Assembly: GCA_913043185.1 (NCBI GenBank)
Contig: CAJWMI010000001.1
Span: 21,022 to 85,021 of the forward strand
Length of the DNA stretch: 64,000 bases
Direction of reading: 5' to 3'
Source: an uncultured Fidelibacterota bacterium
Lineage (GTDB): Bacteria; Marinisomatota; Marinisomatia; Marinisomatales; UBA1611
Shown here: positions 7,060 through 16,550 of the stretch, in pieces
Numbering within the stretch: position 1 is the stretch's first letter
Layout: each line of letters begins with the position of its first letter
Translations under genes and position numbers: made by a program
Notes under the pieces: generated by a model
Told to the model about the DNA's origin: nothing
Seen by the model: the letters and a program-made list of their open reading frames with translations, nothing else
Database searches by the model: none

Positions 7060-8852
7060 TAAAAATAGATCCCACACAAAGCCCTATTCAGATAAAATCA
7101 ACCTTATCCGGTAAGGAACAGGTTAAACTATTATTTCGTTTGCTAAAGTACGCATTACCAATCTGGGATAAAATTTTACTCAGATCACTAGTGCTCCAGT
7201 TTTATGCATTGGCCTCTGTACTACCCACTATTATTGGAGCACACATAATAGACGAGGTATTACTTCGCGGAACCTCAGAACAACTAGTTCGATACGTTGT
7301 ATTATTAATAGCGATTCAGGCATTAATGCTATTGTTACATTTTATCGCCCAGATAATAGTCGAGTATTTAACACTGAGAGTCGCAAATGATATGAAATGG
7401 AGATTTTATAAGCATCTTCAGAGGTTATCATTAAATTTTTTTGGTAAACGACCGATTGGTGAACATATGTTTAGATCACTTGATGATATAGATGGTTGCG
7501 CATGGATTGTAGGTCAAATGATCAATGATTTTCTTTGGCCTATCCAGAATCTTTTCGCATGGGGATTAGTATTGGCAACAATTGATTCGTGGATGATTGT
7601 AATCTCCATTATCTATGTTACTATTTTATTTCTTGGGCGCCAATGGTTTGTAACAAGACTGCGTATATGGGAATTTAAAATACGCAACCATGCACAGCGT
7701 TTGGATGCAATACTCCGACAGAGTTTAAAAGCAGTTCCCATTACAAAAGCTTTTGGACGTAACTCAACAGTCAGATACTGGTATAATACACAATTATTTA
7801 AGCTGGTTCGATCCACATTTAATCAACGTATTTTTTCTGGATGGGAAATATTTTTTGTAGACTATTCTTATCATGTTTTTCTGATGCTGGTATCCGTGCC
7901 TGTTGGTCTAAAAATAATGCAGGGAGAAATGACAATAGGCGATTATTATATCGTTCTTGCCGTATTTCCCGCGCTTACAAATCCAATCAAAGGATTAATT
8001 AACGTGATACAGACGGCAAGATTACAGCTGGTTCCAGCAGAGAGAATGCTAAATACGCTTGAGACACCTGTTGATATTGTGGACAGTTCCAATGCCACAA
8101 AAATCATTTCACCGAAAGGTCACATTAAAATGGATAGTATTAATTTTTCCTATGAAAAAATTCTGACTATAGATAATGTGAGTATTGAAGCTAAGCCTGG
8201 CGAAAAAGTTGCCCTAGTTGGTCAAAGCGGATCTGGCAAAAGCACTCTCGGAAAATTATTACTTCGGCTTTATGATGTTAATAGCGGAAGTATCACAATA
8301 GATGGGGTAGATATTCGCGATATTACTCAAAACAGTCTCAGACAGGAAATTGGAGCTGTTATGCAGGATGATTTTCTATTTGCAGAAACATTGCGAGAGA
8401 ATATTCGTTACGGGAGGCGTGGTGCTACAGAGGAAGAAATTTTAGATGCAGCTGCTATGGCAAAGGTTGACGAGTTTATTAATAGCCTGCCTCAGGGATA
8501 TGATACTATACTAAGTGAGGGTGGAAACTTATCAGGCGGACAGCGTCAGAGGGTCTGTCTCGCCAGAGTACTACTACGTGGTTCCAATATCCTACTTTTG
8601 GATGAAGCTACCTCTGCCTTGGATCCACTATCAGAGCATACGATAATTTCAACGGTAGATAATGTATTCAGTTCTTGCACACGCATTATTATTGCTCATA
8701 ATCTTACCGCTATTTCAGATGCTGATAGGATCTATGTACTAGATGAGGGGTCGGTTGTTGAGTTCGGAAAGCATAGTGAACTGATGAATAAAAAAGGATT
8801 TTATTACCGTCTTTGGATCGATGATAAAAACAATCAGAGGATTATAAAATGA
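7056..8852 (+). CDS. ABC exporter half-transporter 2 (TMD-NBD)
   Basis: The 598-residue protein is built like its upstream neighbour: a six-helix membrane domain, then an ATPase with Walker A GQSGSGKST, Q-loop MQDDFLFAETL, signature LSGGQRQRVCLARVLL, Walker B ILLLDEATSALD and H-loop IAHNLT. Both members of the pair keep the catalytic Glu after Walker B, unlike heterodimeric exporters with one degenerate site. The start is TTG at 7056, overlapping the preceding stop in a TTGA arrangement, which implies translational coupling and balanced expression. The next gene overlaps by four bases (ATGA). Confidence 0.9.
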   Translation: MIKIDPTQSPIQIKSTLSGKEQVKLLFRLLKYALPIWDKILLRSLVLQFYALASVLPTIIGAHIIDEVLLRGTSEQLVRYVVLLIAIQALMLLLHFIAQIIVEYLTLRVANDMKWRFYKHLQRLSLNFFGKRPIGEHMFRSLDDIDGCAWIVGQMINDFLWPIQNLFAWGLVLATIDSWMIVISIIYVTILFLGRQWFVTRLRIWEFKIRNHAQRLDAILRQSLKAVPITKAFGRNSTVRYWYNTQLFKLVRSTFNQRIFSGWEIFFVDYSYHVFLMLVSVPVGLKIMQGEMTIGDYYIVLAVFPALTNPIKGLINVIQTARLQLVPAERMLNTLETPVDIVDSSNATKIISPKGHIKMDSINFSYEKILTIDNVSIEAKPGEKVALVGQSGSGKSTLGKLLLRLYDVNSGSITIDGVDIRDITQNSLRQEIGAVMQDDFLFAETLRENIRYGRRGATEEEILDAAAMAKVDEFINSLPQGYDTILSEGGNLSGGQRQRVCLARVLLRGSNILLLDEATSALDPLSEHTIISTVDNVFSSCTRIIIAHNLTAISDADRIYVLDEGSVVEFGKHSELMNKKGFYYRLWIDDKNNQRIIK

Positions 8853-9667
8853 AAAATATTAAAAAAACAATTAAACTTTGGATAAATAATAGATTTATCA
8901 TAATTATTGAAGTGATTGGTTATTCAGTTTCTGCTATATTAGGGTTGGCTGCAATTTATTGTATTGTCACTTATGAAAACATGAATGCGTATGCTAATGG
9001 GATTCTAGTACCAAGTTCCACATCAATAAATGTCAACCAAGAATATTTAATTTATGACTGGGTTGTTAACCCAGGTGATTTAGTTGAATCAGAAACACCT
9101 ATAGCAAAGATTGTTACTGACAAAACCGCTTTTAAACGTTTAATTGCCTCCTCATACTTATCAGAGGCAATAAAATCTTTGAAAGATACAGGAATCCCAC
9201 TAAATCAAAACCTTGAAACATTAAAAACACAGTATAATAAAATTCGCGGACTTCCAGAAATAAAAAACGTTAGCAGTGAAAAACGGGGAATCATATCTAT
9301 ACCTAATAATATTAAAAAAAATACCGTCTTAAACCCAGAAACAGATCTGGCAATAACATATGACTTAAATACATTATTTTGTTCAGCTGAATTAGAAGCT
9401 TCCAACTCAGGAAAAGTAACAGAGGGACAGACGGTAACAATTATTTTGCCTGAGACTGAACAAGAAATTATTGGCCTGGTAAATAAAGATCCAGATGCGA
9501 AAGAAGGCGGAACAGTAAAATTAATTTTCAGTAATATCCCAGAAAATGCAAAACAATATTTTAAGGAACTTCTCTCTTCAGATTCATCATCATTTCCAAA
9601 GGTAAGAGCAACAATTATTGTAGGCCGTAGAAGCCTTTTTGCAAAATTTTTTGGCAGATCTTTTTAG
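8849..9667 (+). CDS. HlyD-like membrane fusion/adaptor protein
   Basis: The 272-residue protein has one N-terminal membrane helix (about residues 16-40) and then a periplasmic domain. The segment YLIYDWVVNPGDLVESETPIAKI resembles half of a biotinyl-lipoyl motif. A short helical hairpin follows (about 105-140), then a second beta region with SNSGKVTEGQTVTIILPE, as in adaptor beta-barrels. The overall plan is that of HlyD/EmrA-type membrane fusion proteins, but the coiled coil is short. It overlaps the exporter gene by four bases, supporting a shared complex. No outer-membrane TolC-like gene is nearby, so the partner is either encoded elsewhere or not needed. Confidence 0.65.
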   Translation: MKNIKKTIKLWINNRFIIIIEVIGYSVSAILGLAAIYCIVTYENMNAYANGILVPSSTSINVNQEYLIYDWVVNPGDLVESETPIAKIVTDKTAFKRLIASSYLSEAIKSLKDTGIPLNQNLETLKTQYNKIRGLPEIKNVSSEKRGIISIPNNIKKNTVLNPETDLAITYDLNTLFCSAELEASNSGKVTEGQTVTIILPETEQEIIGLVNKDPDAKEGGTVKLIFSNIPENAKQYFKELLSSDSSSFPKVRATIIVGRRSLFAKFFGRSF

Positions 9668-9782
9668 ATAGATAATATTTTAATCATTTATATAATAAAT
9701 CAATCTATTACTCTCTTTATCTTACTTCTATATAAGTTTATTTTTAATATTGCGGAATAGTTTTTAACTAATAAAAAATCAA

Positions 9783-11468
9783 ATGATTTATTCTAAAATT
9801 TTAAAAATCACTCATTGGACATGGTTCTTTTGCAATGTTTTATTTTTTCTTTCATGCGGAAAAATAAAAGATTCTTTAAGAGCTGATATTTTTTCAGATA
9901 TGACAACAAAATTAAAAATTGAATTTCATCATGAGGCTGGAAATAATGACGAATATCATATGCCCGAAAGTATAGGCTCTGGAGTTGCGATTTTCGATAG
10001 CAATAACGACGGCTTAGTAGATATTTATTTCCTAAATGGATATAAACATAAAAAAAATACTTTAAGTTCAAATGAATTATTTGTTCAGACTAATGACAAT
10101 ACATTTGAAAATAAAACTGATGAGTCTGGACTGGGAAGCACCCAATATAGCATGGGTGTTGCTATTGGTGATATTAACAATGATGGATACCAAGATGTTT
10201 ACTGTTCAAATGTAGGTTCTGATCAACTTTTTTTAAATAATGGTAATGGAACATTTTCAGATATTAGCACGGCTGCTGGAATAAAAAATCAAGAATGGGG
10301 TTGTTCTGTTATATTTTTTGATTACAACCAAGATGCATATTTAGATATTTTTGTTACAAATTATTTGAACTATGATAGTCTACAATTCTGTACTGATAGA
10401 GCAGGTAGACAAGACTATTGCGGTCCCAAATCTTATATAGGGGTACCTGACATTCTTTATAAGAATATGGGTGACAATACATTTACTAATGTATCAGATT
10501 ATTCTAATATATCTAATCTCAATGGTAAAGGGCTTGGGGTTGTGTCTAACGATTTTAATTCAGATGGTTTAGCGGATATATATGTTGCTAATGATGGCGA
10601 AGCAAATTTTCTTTGGACAAATCAGGGCAATGGTAAGTTTATAGAAAATGCGGTAGCCATGGGCGCAGCATTTAATATGGTTGGTGCTGCTGAGGCAGGT
10701 ATGGGTTTAGCTATAGGTGATGTAAATGCTGATAAAAACATGGACCTGTTTGTAACCCACCTTCGTGGTGAAACAAACACTCTCTATATTAAAACAGATT
10801 GGGGATTTGAGGACATGACCGATCAATACAGCCTAAATAGAGATAATATATCACTTACAGGATTTGGTACTAGCTTTATAGACTACGACAATGATACCGA
10901 TCTAGATCTTATTGTGGCAAATGGAAGAGTGACTCGAGGGTTCCTTCTTCAAGAAAACCCAAACCCCGGTTATTGGGATTTTTATGCAGAGCCTAACCTA
11001 TTATATAGCTATCATAAAAAATATGGTTTTACAGCAGTCTGGTCTGATTGTGGTGATATCTGCCAACAAATGAATAATAGCCGTGGATTAGCCTCAGGGG
11101 ATATTAATAATGATGGTAAAATAGATATTGTAGTAAACAATACGGGAGGTCTCGGAAAAATATATATTAATACCATTCCAGTTAATCATAGTTGGCTTAT
11201 TATAGATGCAATCAATCCAGAATATAATAGACAAGATATTGGAGCTAATGTAACAGTATATACTGAGCTCCATGAAATAACAAAACCAGTAATAAACGGA
11301 TCAAGCTTTTTGAGTTCAAATGATATTCGCTTACATTTCGGTTTGGGTGATGCCTCTATTGTTCAAAATGTAAAAGTGAGATGGGCGGATGGTATTGAAG
11401 AAGATTTTGGAACATTTAAGGTTAACCAACAGGTAAAATTAGAAAAAGGAAAAAGCACATTTAATTAG
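9783..11468 (+). CDS. CRTAC1-type VCBS-repeat lipoprotein with ASPIC/UnbV domain
   Basis: The 561-residue protein starts with a lipoprotein signal (hydrophobic stretch ending in lipobox LSCG near residue 30). Repeated calcium-binding VCBS/FG-GAP blades follow, such as DINNDGYQDVYCSN and DFNSDGLADIYVAND, which form a beta-propeller over about residues 50-460. The C-terminus is an ASPIC/UnbV domain (NGSSFLSSNDIRLHFGLGDA, then VKVRWADGIEEDF). Such proteins are surface or periplasmic and often adhesive or substrate-binding; biochemical roles are poorly known. It follows the adaptor gene by 115 bases and its stop overlaps the GTG of the next gene. It may be the cargo or surface partner of the exporter. 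Confidence 0.88.
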   Translation: MIYSKILKITHWTWFFCNVLFFLSCGKIKDSLRADIFSDMTTKLKIEFHHEAGNNDEYHMPESIGSGVAIFDSNNDGLVDIYFLNGYKHKKNTLSSNELFVQTNDNTFENKTDESGLGSTQYSMGVAIGDINNDGYQDVYCSNVGSDQLFLNNGNGTFSDISTAAGIKNQEWGCSVIFFDYNQDAYLDIFVTNYLNYDSLQFCTDRAGRQDYCGPKSYIGVPDILYKNMGDNTFTNVSDYSNISNLNGKGLGVVSNDFNSDGLADIYVANDGEANFLWTNQGNGKFIENAVAMGAAFNMVGAAEAGMGLAIGDVNADKNMDLFVTHLRGETNTLYIKTDWGFEDMTDQYSLNRDNISLTGFGTSFIDYDNDTDLDLIVANGRVTRGFLLQENPNPGYWDFYAEPNLLYSYHKKYGFTAVWSDCGDICQQMNNSRGLASGDINNDGKIDIVVNNTGGLGKIYINTIPVNHSWLIIDAINPEYNRQDIGANVTVYTELHEITKPVINGSSFLSSNDIRLHFGLGDASIVQNVKVRWADGIEEDFGTFKVNQQVKLEKGKSTFN

Positions 11469-12541
11469 TGAAAAACATAAAAAATAATAAATCACTTAAT
11501 TATGTTAATATCGCTGGGACATATGTCATTTTTCTTCTATTGATATTTAGTTGCAGTCAAGAAAAAATATTCAATATTATTCCAAATGAGTCTCAATTAT
11601 TAGATGTTGAGTTTCAGGTTCGAGAGAAAATTATAACCTTATCAGATTCTTTATCAAAATATCCTAATGATATAAAACTATTAGCTGATTATGCCATGAC
11701 CTTGGATGCACATGATTTCCATTTTGAAGCAGAAAAGTTATATAGCATATTACAACAAATAGATTATACTGATTTTAGATGGCCTCTATTTCATGCAATA
11801 ATTCTACATAATCTAGGAGATAAAAAATCTCTAGAATTATATAAAAAAAGTATGAACCTTAATAATAAATATATTCCTACTCTAAGTCTATGTGGGCAAG
11901 CAATGTACGAACATGGACATATTGATTCTTCAATATTTTATTTTAACAAAGCTATTCAAAGACAGAAATGTTCCAAGTTTGAATTAACTTATCTTGCGAA
12001 AATTTATATCAATAGTAATAGGTTTTATAAAGCTGACTCGATGTTAGCATTAATCAGTGAATGTGATATAGTGGATAAAACATATTATTCTTTATTATCT
12101 GAGCTAGCACGTAAAAATAATAATAAAACATTATATAATAAATTAACCTTGGGGTTAATCGATATGCCAGACGCAAGCGATATGATATATAATCCAATAT
12201 ATGATCAGATAATTGAAAAAGGATTAAGCTCTACATGGTTCCGCTATAGGGCACAGAAACATATGGAAATTCAACTATATGAACTCGCAATAAAAGAATA
12301 TACACAGCTTATAAAATTAAAGCCACTTTCTGAAGATTATTATAATCTTGGTATTGCATATGAAAATATTGGAAAACTAATAATGGCTGAAAACTATTTT
12401 AAGCTGTGCTTAAAAAATAATCCTGTTTATATCCAAGCCTGTGAACAGCTAGCTAAGATATACAAAAACAAAGGAGATATAAAAAAATATATTTTTTATA
12501 ATAACCAGATCCAAACAATCCGATCAAAAATAATAGAATGA
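11468..12541 (+). CDS. TPR-repeat lipoprotein
   Basis: The 357-residue protein starts at GTG 11468, sharing one base with the preceding stop. A signal region ends in IFSCS, a likely lipobox with Cys near residue 30. The rest is helical with tetratricopeptide-type repeats, clearest near the C-terminus (LYELAIKEYTQLIKLKPL, then DYYNLGIAYENIGKLIMAEN). TPRs mediate protein-protein contacts. Its position between a VCBS lipoprotein and another TPR lipoprotein suggests a scaffold at the inner face of an outer-membrane complex. No enzymatic motif is seen. Confidence 0.75.
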   Translation: MKNIKNNKSLNYVNIAGTYVIFLLLIFSCSQEKIFNIIPNESQLLDVEFQVREKIITLSDSLSKYPNDIKLLADYAMTLDAHDFHFEAEKLYSILQQIDYTDFRWPLFHAIILHNLGDKKSLELYKKSMNLNNKYIPTLSLCGQAMYEHGHIDSSIFYFNKAIQRQKCSKFELTYLAKIYINSNRFYKADSMLALISECDIVDKTYYSLLSELARKNNNKTLYNKLTLGLIDMPDASDMIYNPIYDQIIEKGLSSTWFRYRAQKHMEIQLYELAIKEYTQLIKLKPLSEDYYNLGIAYENIGKLIMAENYFKLCLKNNPVYIQACEQLAKIYKNKGDIKKYIFYNNQIQTIRSKIIE

Positions 12542-13725
12542 ATATTATAATATTTTCAATGCATCTAATAAGAAAACAATTAATCTCAGATCCAGATCAT
12601 AGACCTAAAGCAAGTGCTATAATTTTGATTCTATTTTTGGGCATAAATTGCTCGATTAATGATGAATGGGAGAAAAAACATCTTATTTTTACAGATCTTT
12701 ATGAAAATGAAAAATATATTGAATCTAAAAGCGCGGCAGAAGATGCGCTTACGATAGCTTTAGATATTTACGATGCTGGACACCCGAGCACTATATTATC
12801 ATATATTAATTTGGGGAAAGCTTTCACAGCTACTGATGATATTACTTCAGGTGAAAGGAACCTAACTATTGCTCAAACAGCAATAGAAAAATATTTTGAT
12901 AATCAACATATTTTATATGCCGTGAACTGTTTGCATATTGGTAATCTTTTTCGCCTAAAGGGAGATCTGGATAAAGCACTAAAATATTTAACTCAAGCCA
13001 ATGAATACTTTAAAAAAATAGATAAAGTTCAAACACATGACTACGCAAATACGCTAGAATATATTGCACTCATAAGTTTTACAAATTACAACCTAAATGA
13101 TGCGGAGGACCTATTTCGTAAAAGTCTCTCTATAAGGGAAAAATATATAACAGACAAACAGAATAGTATTGCTCAATGTTTAAATAGTATTGCAATTATA
13201 CTAAGAATGAAGGGTGAACTCTCAGAAAGTGAGAGTCTTACCAATAAGGCACTTACAATTTGGAATAACATTTTTGGATCCAAACATAAAAATGTAGGTA
13301 TTGGATTAAATAATCTTGGTGTGATTTATAAATATCAAGGAAGATATGATGAGGCAGAAAAAATATTATCTAGGGCATTGTCTATTAATGAGGATTTTTT
13401 CGGAAAAAATCATCCAGATTTAGCATCAGATTATAATAATATGGCACAATTAATGCATGCAAAAGGAAATTATGATTTGGCAAATAATTATTATAAAAAA
13501 GCATTGAACACACTAATCCAATTTAATAATATCTATAATTTTGAAATTGGTCAGATTCTAGCAAACCAAGGAGAATTACATTTCAGTTCTGGTAGTTATG
13601 GAAAAGCATTGGATTGTTTTAGCAAGGCTATTAAAAAAATAGCAGACTCTGAAAATGATAATTCATCTATACTAGAAAGAATAAACGAAAGGATTAAAGG
13701 AATAAAATATATTTTAGACCATTAG
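12538..13725 (+). CDS. TPR-repeat protein, kinesin-light-chain-like; probable lipoprotein
   Basis: The 395-residue protein overlaps the previous gene by four bases (ATGA). An unusually long N-terminal region (about 26 residues) precedes a hydrophobic stretch ending LGINC, which fits a lipobox with Cys near residue 38. The body has six or more TPRs of the 42-residue kinesin-light-chain type (GLNNLGVIYKYQGRYDEAEK, then DYNNMAQLMHAKGNYDLANN). It closes the co-directional run begun at 4564 and converges on the SGNH hydrolase gene. Function is unknown beyond scaffolding. Confidence 0.75.
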   Translation: MNIIIFSMHLIRKQLISDPDHRPKASAIILILFLGINCSINDEWEKKHLIFTDLYENEKYIESKSAAEDALTIALDIYDAGHPSTILSYINLGKAFTATDDITSGERNLTIAQTAIEKYFDNQHILYAVNCLHIGNLFRLKGDLDKALKYLTQANEYFKKIDKVQTHDYANTLEYIALISFTNYNLNDAEDLFRKSLSIREKYITDKQNSIAQCLNSIAIILRMKGELSESESLTNKALTIWNNIFGSKHKNVGIGLNNLGVIYKYQGRYDEAEKILSRALSINEDFFGKNHPDLASDYNNMAQLMHAKGNYDLANNYYKKALNTLIQFNNIYNFEIGQILANQGELHFSSGSYGKALDCFSKAIKKIADSENDNSSILERINERIKGIKYILDH

Positions 13726-13747
13726 TAGTTAGATAGAAAATATTTTC

Positions 13748-14464
13748 CTATTGTAAAATAGATGAGGCCTTATTAAATAATCTTTCAACAATTTTACTAT
13801 ATGCAACTTCGCTAAGATGTAAATTATCTGATGCAACTAAATCGGGTTGTTCTAATCCTAACCTTGAAATATCTGTAATATCTTGAAAATAAACACTCTC
13901 CTGTTGACACTTTATAGATAAAAAATCATTATATTGGGAAATCTCATCTGAAACTATTCCAGGAGGCGTATAGTATTGACCAATAGGTGTAAAAGAATAA
14001 TCTGGTATTGATATTACTATAACCTTGTTACGGTCATTCTTAGCTAAAGAAATAGCTTTTTCTAAAAGGATAGGGAATTCTTCTTCATATACAGAAAATG
14101 GTATTCTGCTAAATTGATTATTAACACCTATCAATAGCGTAACAAGGTCAAAATCATTAGGCGGATTAACATTGATTAATCTATTTATTAGGTCAGTTGT
14201 TGTCCACCCTGATTGGGCAATACTTAAAAGATCCAAATTATTTGCATGTACTTTATTTAGTGTATCCATTAATTGATTTGGAAAACTACATGTATCACAA
14301 ACACCCTGACCATAAGTATAGCTATCACCCATTGCTAAATATTTATAATTAGATATTTGAGGAAAATCTTTATCAATATCTGAGTTAAAACATGTAATAA
14401 AAAAAATCGATATTAATAATATTTTAAATCGAAATTTGGATAAATCATGTAAAAATATTTCCAT
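13748..14464 (-). CDS. SGNH/GDSL-family hydrolase, exported
   Basis: About 238 residues from the ATG at 14464. A TTG at 14494 or a GTG at 14488, which has AGAGAGGGG upstream, would extend it slightly. A hydrophobic leader ending FFITC suggests export, perhaps as a lipoprotein, though the lipobox is poor. SGNH blocks are clear: block I GDSYTYG with the Ser nucleophile, block III GVNN with the oxyanion Asn, and block V SDNLHLS with the Asp-His pair. Members are esterases, lysophospholipases or acetylhydrolases on sugars. The substrate cannot be told. It sits 22 bases from the convergent TPR gene. Confidence 0.8.
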   Translation of the reverse strand: MEIFLHDLSKFRFKILLISIFFITCFNSDIDKDFPQISNYKYLAMGDSYTYGQGVCDTCSFPNQLMDTLNKVHANNLDLLSIAQSGWTTTDLINRLINVNPPNDFDLVTLLIGVNNQFSRIPFSVYEEEFPILLEKAISLAKNDRNKVIVISIPDYSFTPIGQYYTPPGIVSDEISQYNDFLSIKCQQESVYFQDITDISRLGLEQPDLVASDNLHLSEVAYSKIVERLFNKASSILQ

Positions 14465-14651
14465 GCCCAAATCTACCCATCTTCCCACAAACAAGAAACC
14501 CCTCTCTAAAAAGAGGAGTGCATATTATACTATTTTATCACACGCACTAATTTTTCACTTAGTATTATTTACAGATCTAGCAGAATCTAAATTTCTATCC
14601 ATTATTCTACTTTATAGAAAAGAAACTTGCATAAATAGAAATAACCTGGAT
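14465..14651. other. Short intergenic region with a weak hairpin
   Basis: Between two minus-strand genes. On the minus strand CTCCTCTTTTTAGAG followed by AGGGGTTTCTTG (about 14487-14519) can form a short imperfect hairpin with a partly U-rich tail, a weak terminator candidate for the upstream VCBS gene. The same segment contains the purine-rich stretch that might act as a ribosome binding site for the SGNH gene. Nothing else recognisable. Confidence 0.3.
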
Positions 14652-16493
14652 CTACCTGCCTACCTTAAATACCAATGTGTTATTGTATAAAGACTTACCT
14701 TCAACTATGTATACAGTTTGCTTTGTAGAAATTCCTGTAAACGATTGGTAAATTCCGCTCGGCCAGAAGATATCAATCTGATCAATCTTATCCGCTTGTT
14801 CGAGCCCAAAGTATAGCTCTTTGGCATTGTTTGAGAAATATCCCTGGCCTGATGATAGAGTTTGTTTTTGAATTTTATCACCTATATGAATTTTGACAAT
14901 AGTTCCGAAACCATCTCGGTTTGATTTTGTTCCTTCCAAACGTATTTTGATCCAACTATTATCAGTTTTTGTTTCATTACGTAGTAAAACTCCTCTTCCT
15001 TGGTTAGGGTCAAAAATAATATTTCCTTTACCATCTTCAACTTGCTGACCATTAACCGTAACAAAAATATCAACCATACCATCATTATCATAATCAGCGA
15101 ATATGGCTCCACGATGGATACGTTTTCCAGTAGCTAATACACCCGAAGGTCCAGATATATCAGAAAATTCACCTCGACCATTATTTTCAAATAACTGGTT
15201 TAATTGCCTGTTATCACCACTGACAGAGTTTAAATGGCCGTTTGCAAAAAAAAGATCTAGGTCACCATCATTATCTAAATCAAATAATCCAGGTGCCCAA
15301 CTTATTTTAGGCCAAGTGAGCTTATGCAATATTGGGGAATTAAAATCATGTACAAATATTGCATTACGCAGGTTACCTTCATTACTACTTTTATTATCAA
15401 TAAGAAATGCTAATGTGTTTACCTCGGAGGCATAATTTGTGTATACTAAATCGATAAGTCCGTCTTTATTAATATCACCAAGCGCAACTCCCATGCTGCC
15501 ATCAGTAGTGCTTAGTCCGCTAGGACCAGAAAAAGATTTAAAGGTACCATTACCCCGATTAAGATAGAAACCATTAGCATCTGTATCGTTTGCTACGAAC
15601 AGATCAGGATATCTATCTTCATTAAAATCATGAAACAAAACCTGCATAGATTTTCTAGATGCATCAGTTAATACAGGTATTTTTGATGTTTCATCAGTAA
15701 AGATCCCATTACCATTATTCTTGTAAAGCATATTAGGCAAACCACCAAAGTCCATAGGAAACCTCAAGTCAGTATATTGTGGTCTGCGAGAGAAATCCAC
15801 ATATCCTGATATATATAAATCCAGATCACCATCAAGATCATAGTCACCCCAGGCTGAGCCTCCATACCAAATATCTTTGATACCTTCTGGAAACGCTTTT
15901 GAAGTGATATCTGTAAATGTTTTATCACCATTATTCTTGAATAATTTGAAATTGCCATAGTTTGTAACAAACAGATCAGGATATCCATCATTATTATAAT
16001 CCGCAACAGATGCTGCCATGCCTTCTCCATCATCTTCAGCTCCAGAGTTTTGAACCCGTTGAAACATTCCATTGTTTTGATTTTCAAAGAGAATATTAGT
16101 TACGTTTATATCTCCCTGGCAGTTAACCAAATATAGATCCCAGTCACCGTCTTGGTCATAATCAAGCCAAGCACCACCAGATCCGTTCATTTTAATCAAG
16201 TGCACATTTGCAAATTCATCCAGTGTTAATAGTCTACCATTTGATTTCCAGAGTTCTCCCTCTTCCTGAAACACAAGACTTAATTCTTCATTGGTAGCTG
16301 TCCCGACTACAGATGGTCCAATCTCACACCATCGAGGACGAGGAGCATAGTGAACAAAATCGATCCCAGAATCTAGACTATTATCTTCTAGATATATTGT
16401 CCCATTGGTTTGACCGTAAATACATAAACTGAATAAGAAAAGAAACCGTAAAAGGAAAACATAAATAAAAGTATTTATTTGATACACACTCAT
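14652..16493 (-). CDS. Secreted CRTAC1-type VCBS-repeat protein with ASPIC/UnbV domain
   Basis: The 613-residue protein has a Sec-type signal peptide (about residues 1-27, ending near IYGQ). A run of VCBS/FG-GAP blades carries calcium loops such as DYDQDGDWDLYLVN, DYNNDGYPDLFVTN and DLDNDGDLDLFFAN. The C-terminus is ASPIC/UnbV-like (RDGFGTIVKIHIGD, then SSGQGYFSNNAKELYFGLEQ and IDIFWPSGIYQSF). It is an exported propeller protein related to but distinct from the one at 9783, with no lipobox. The partner gene upstream (16551-20114) shares the fold, and the two are 57 bases apart on the same strand. Confidence 0.87.
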   Translation of the reverse strand: MSVYQINTFIYVFLLRFLFLFSLCIYGQTNGTIYLEDNSLDSGIDFVHYAPRPRWCEIGPSVVGTATNEELSLVFQEEGELWKSNGRLLTLDEFANVHLIKMNGSGGAWLDYDQDGDWDLYLVNCQGDINVTNILFENQNNGMFQRVQNSGAEDDGEGMAASVADYNNDGYPDLFVTNYGNFKLFKNNGDKTFTDITSKAFPEGIKDIWYGGSAWGDYDLDGDLDLYISGYVDFSRRPQYTDLRFPMDFGGLPNMLYKNNGNGIFTDETSKIPVLTDASRKSMQVLFHDFNEDRYPDLFVANDTDANGFYLNRGNGTFKSFSGPSGLSTTDGSMGVALGDINKDGLIDLVYTNYASEVNTLAFLIDNKSSNEGNLRNAIFVHDFNSPILHKLTWPKISWAPGLFDLDNDGDLDLFFANGHLNSVSGDNRQLNQLFENNGRGEFSDISGPSGVLATGKRIHRGAIFADYDNDGMVDIFVTVNGQQVEDGKGNIIFDPNQGRGVLLRNETKTDNSWIKIRLEGTKSNRDGFGTIVKIHIGDKIQKQTLSSGQGYFSNNAKELYFGLEQADKIDQIDIFWPSGIYQSFTGISTKQTVYIVEGKSLYNNTLVFKVGR

Positions 16494-16550
16494 AAATATT
16501 TAACTAATTAAAAAGATCAGTAACAATTATTAGAAAGGATCTTTCTATTA

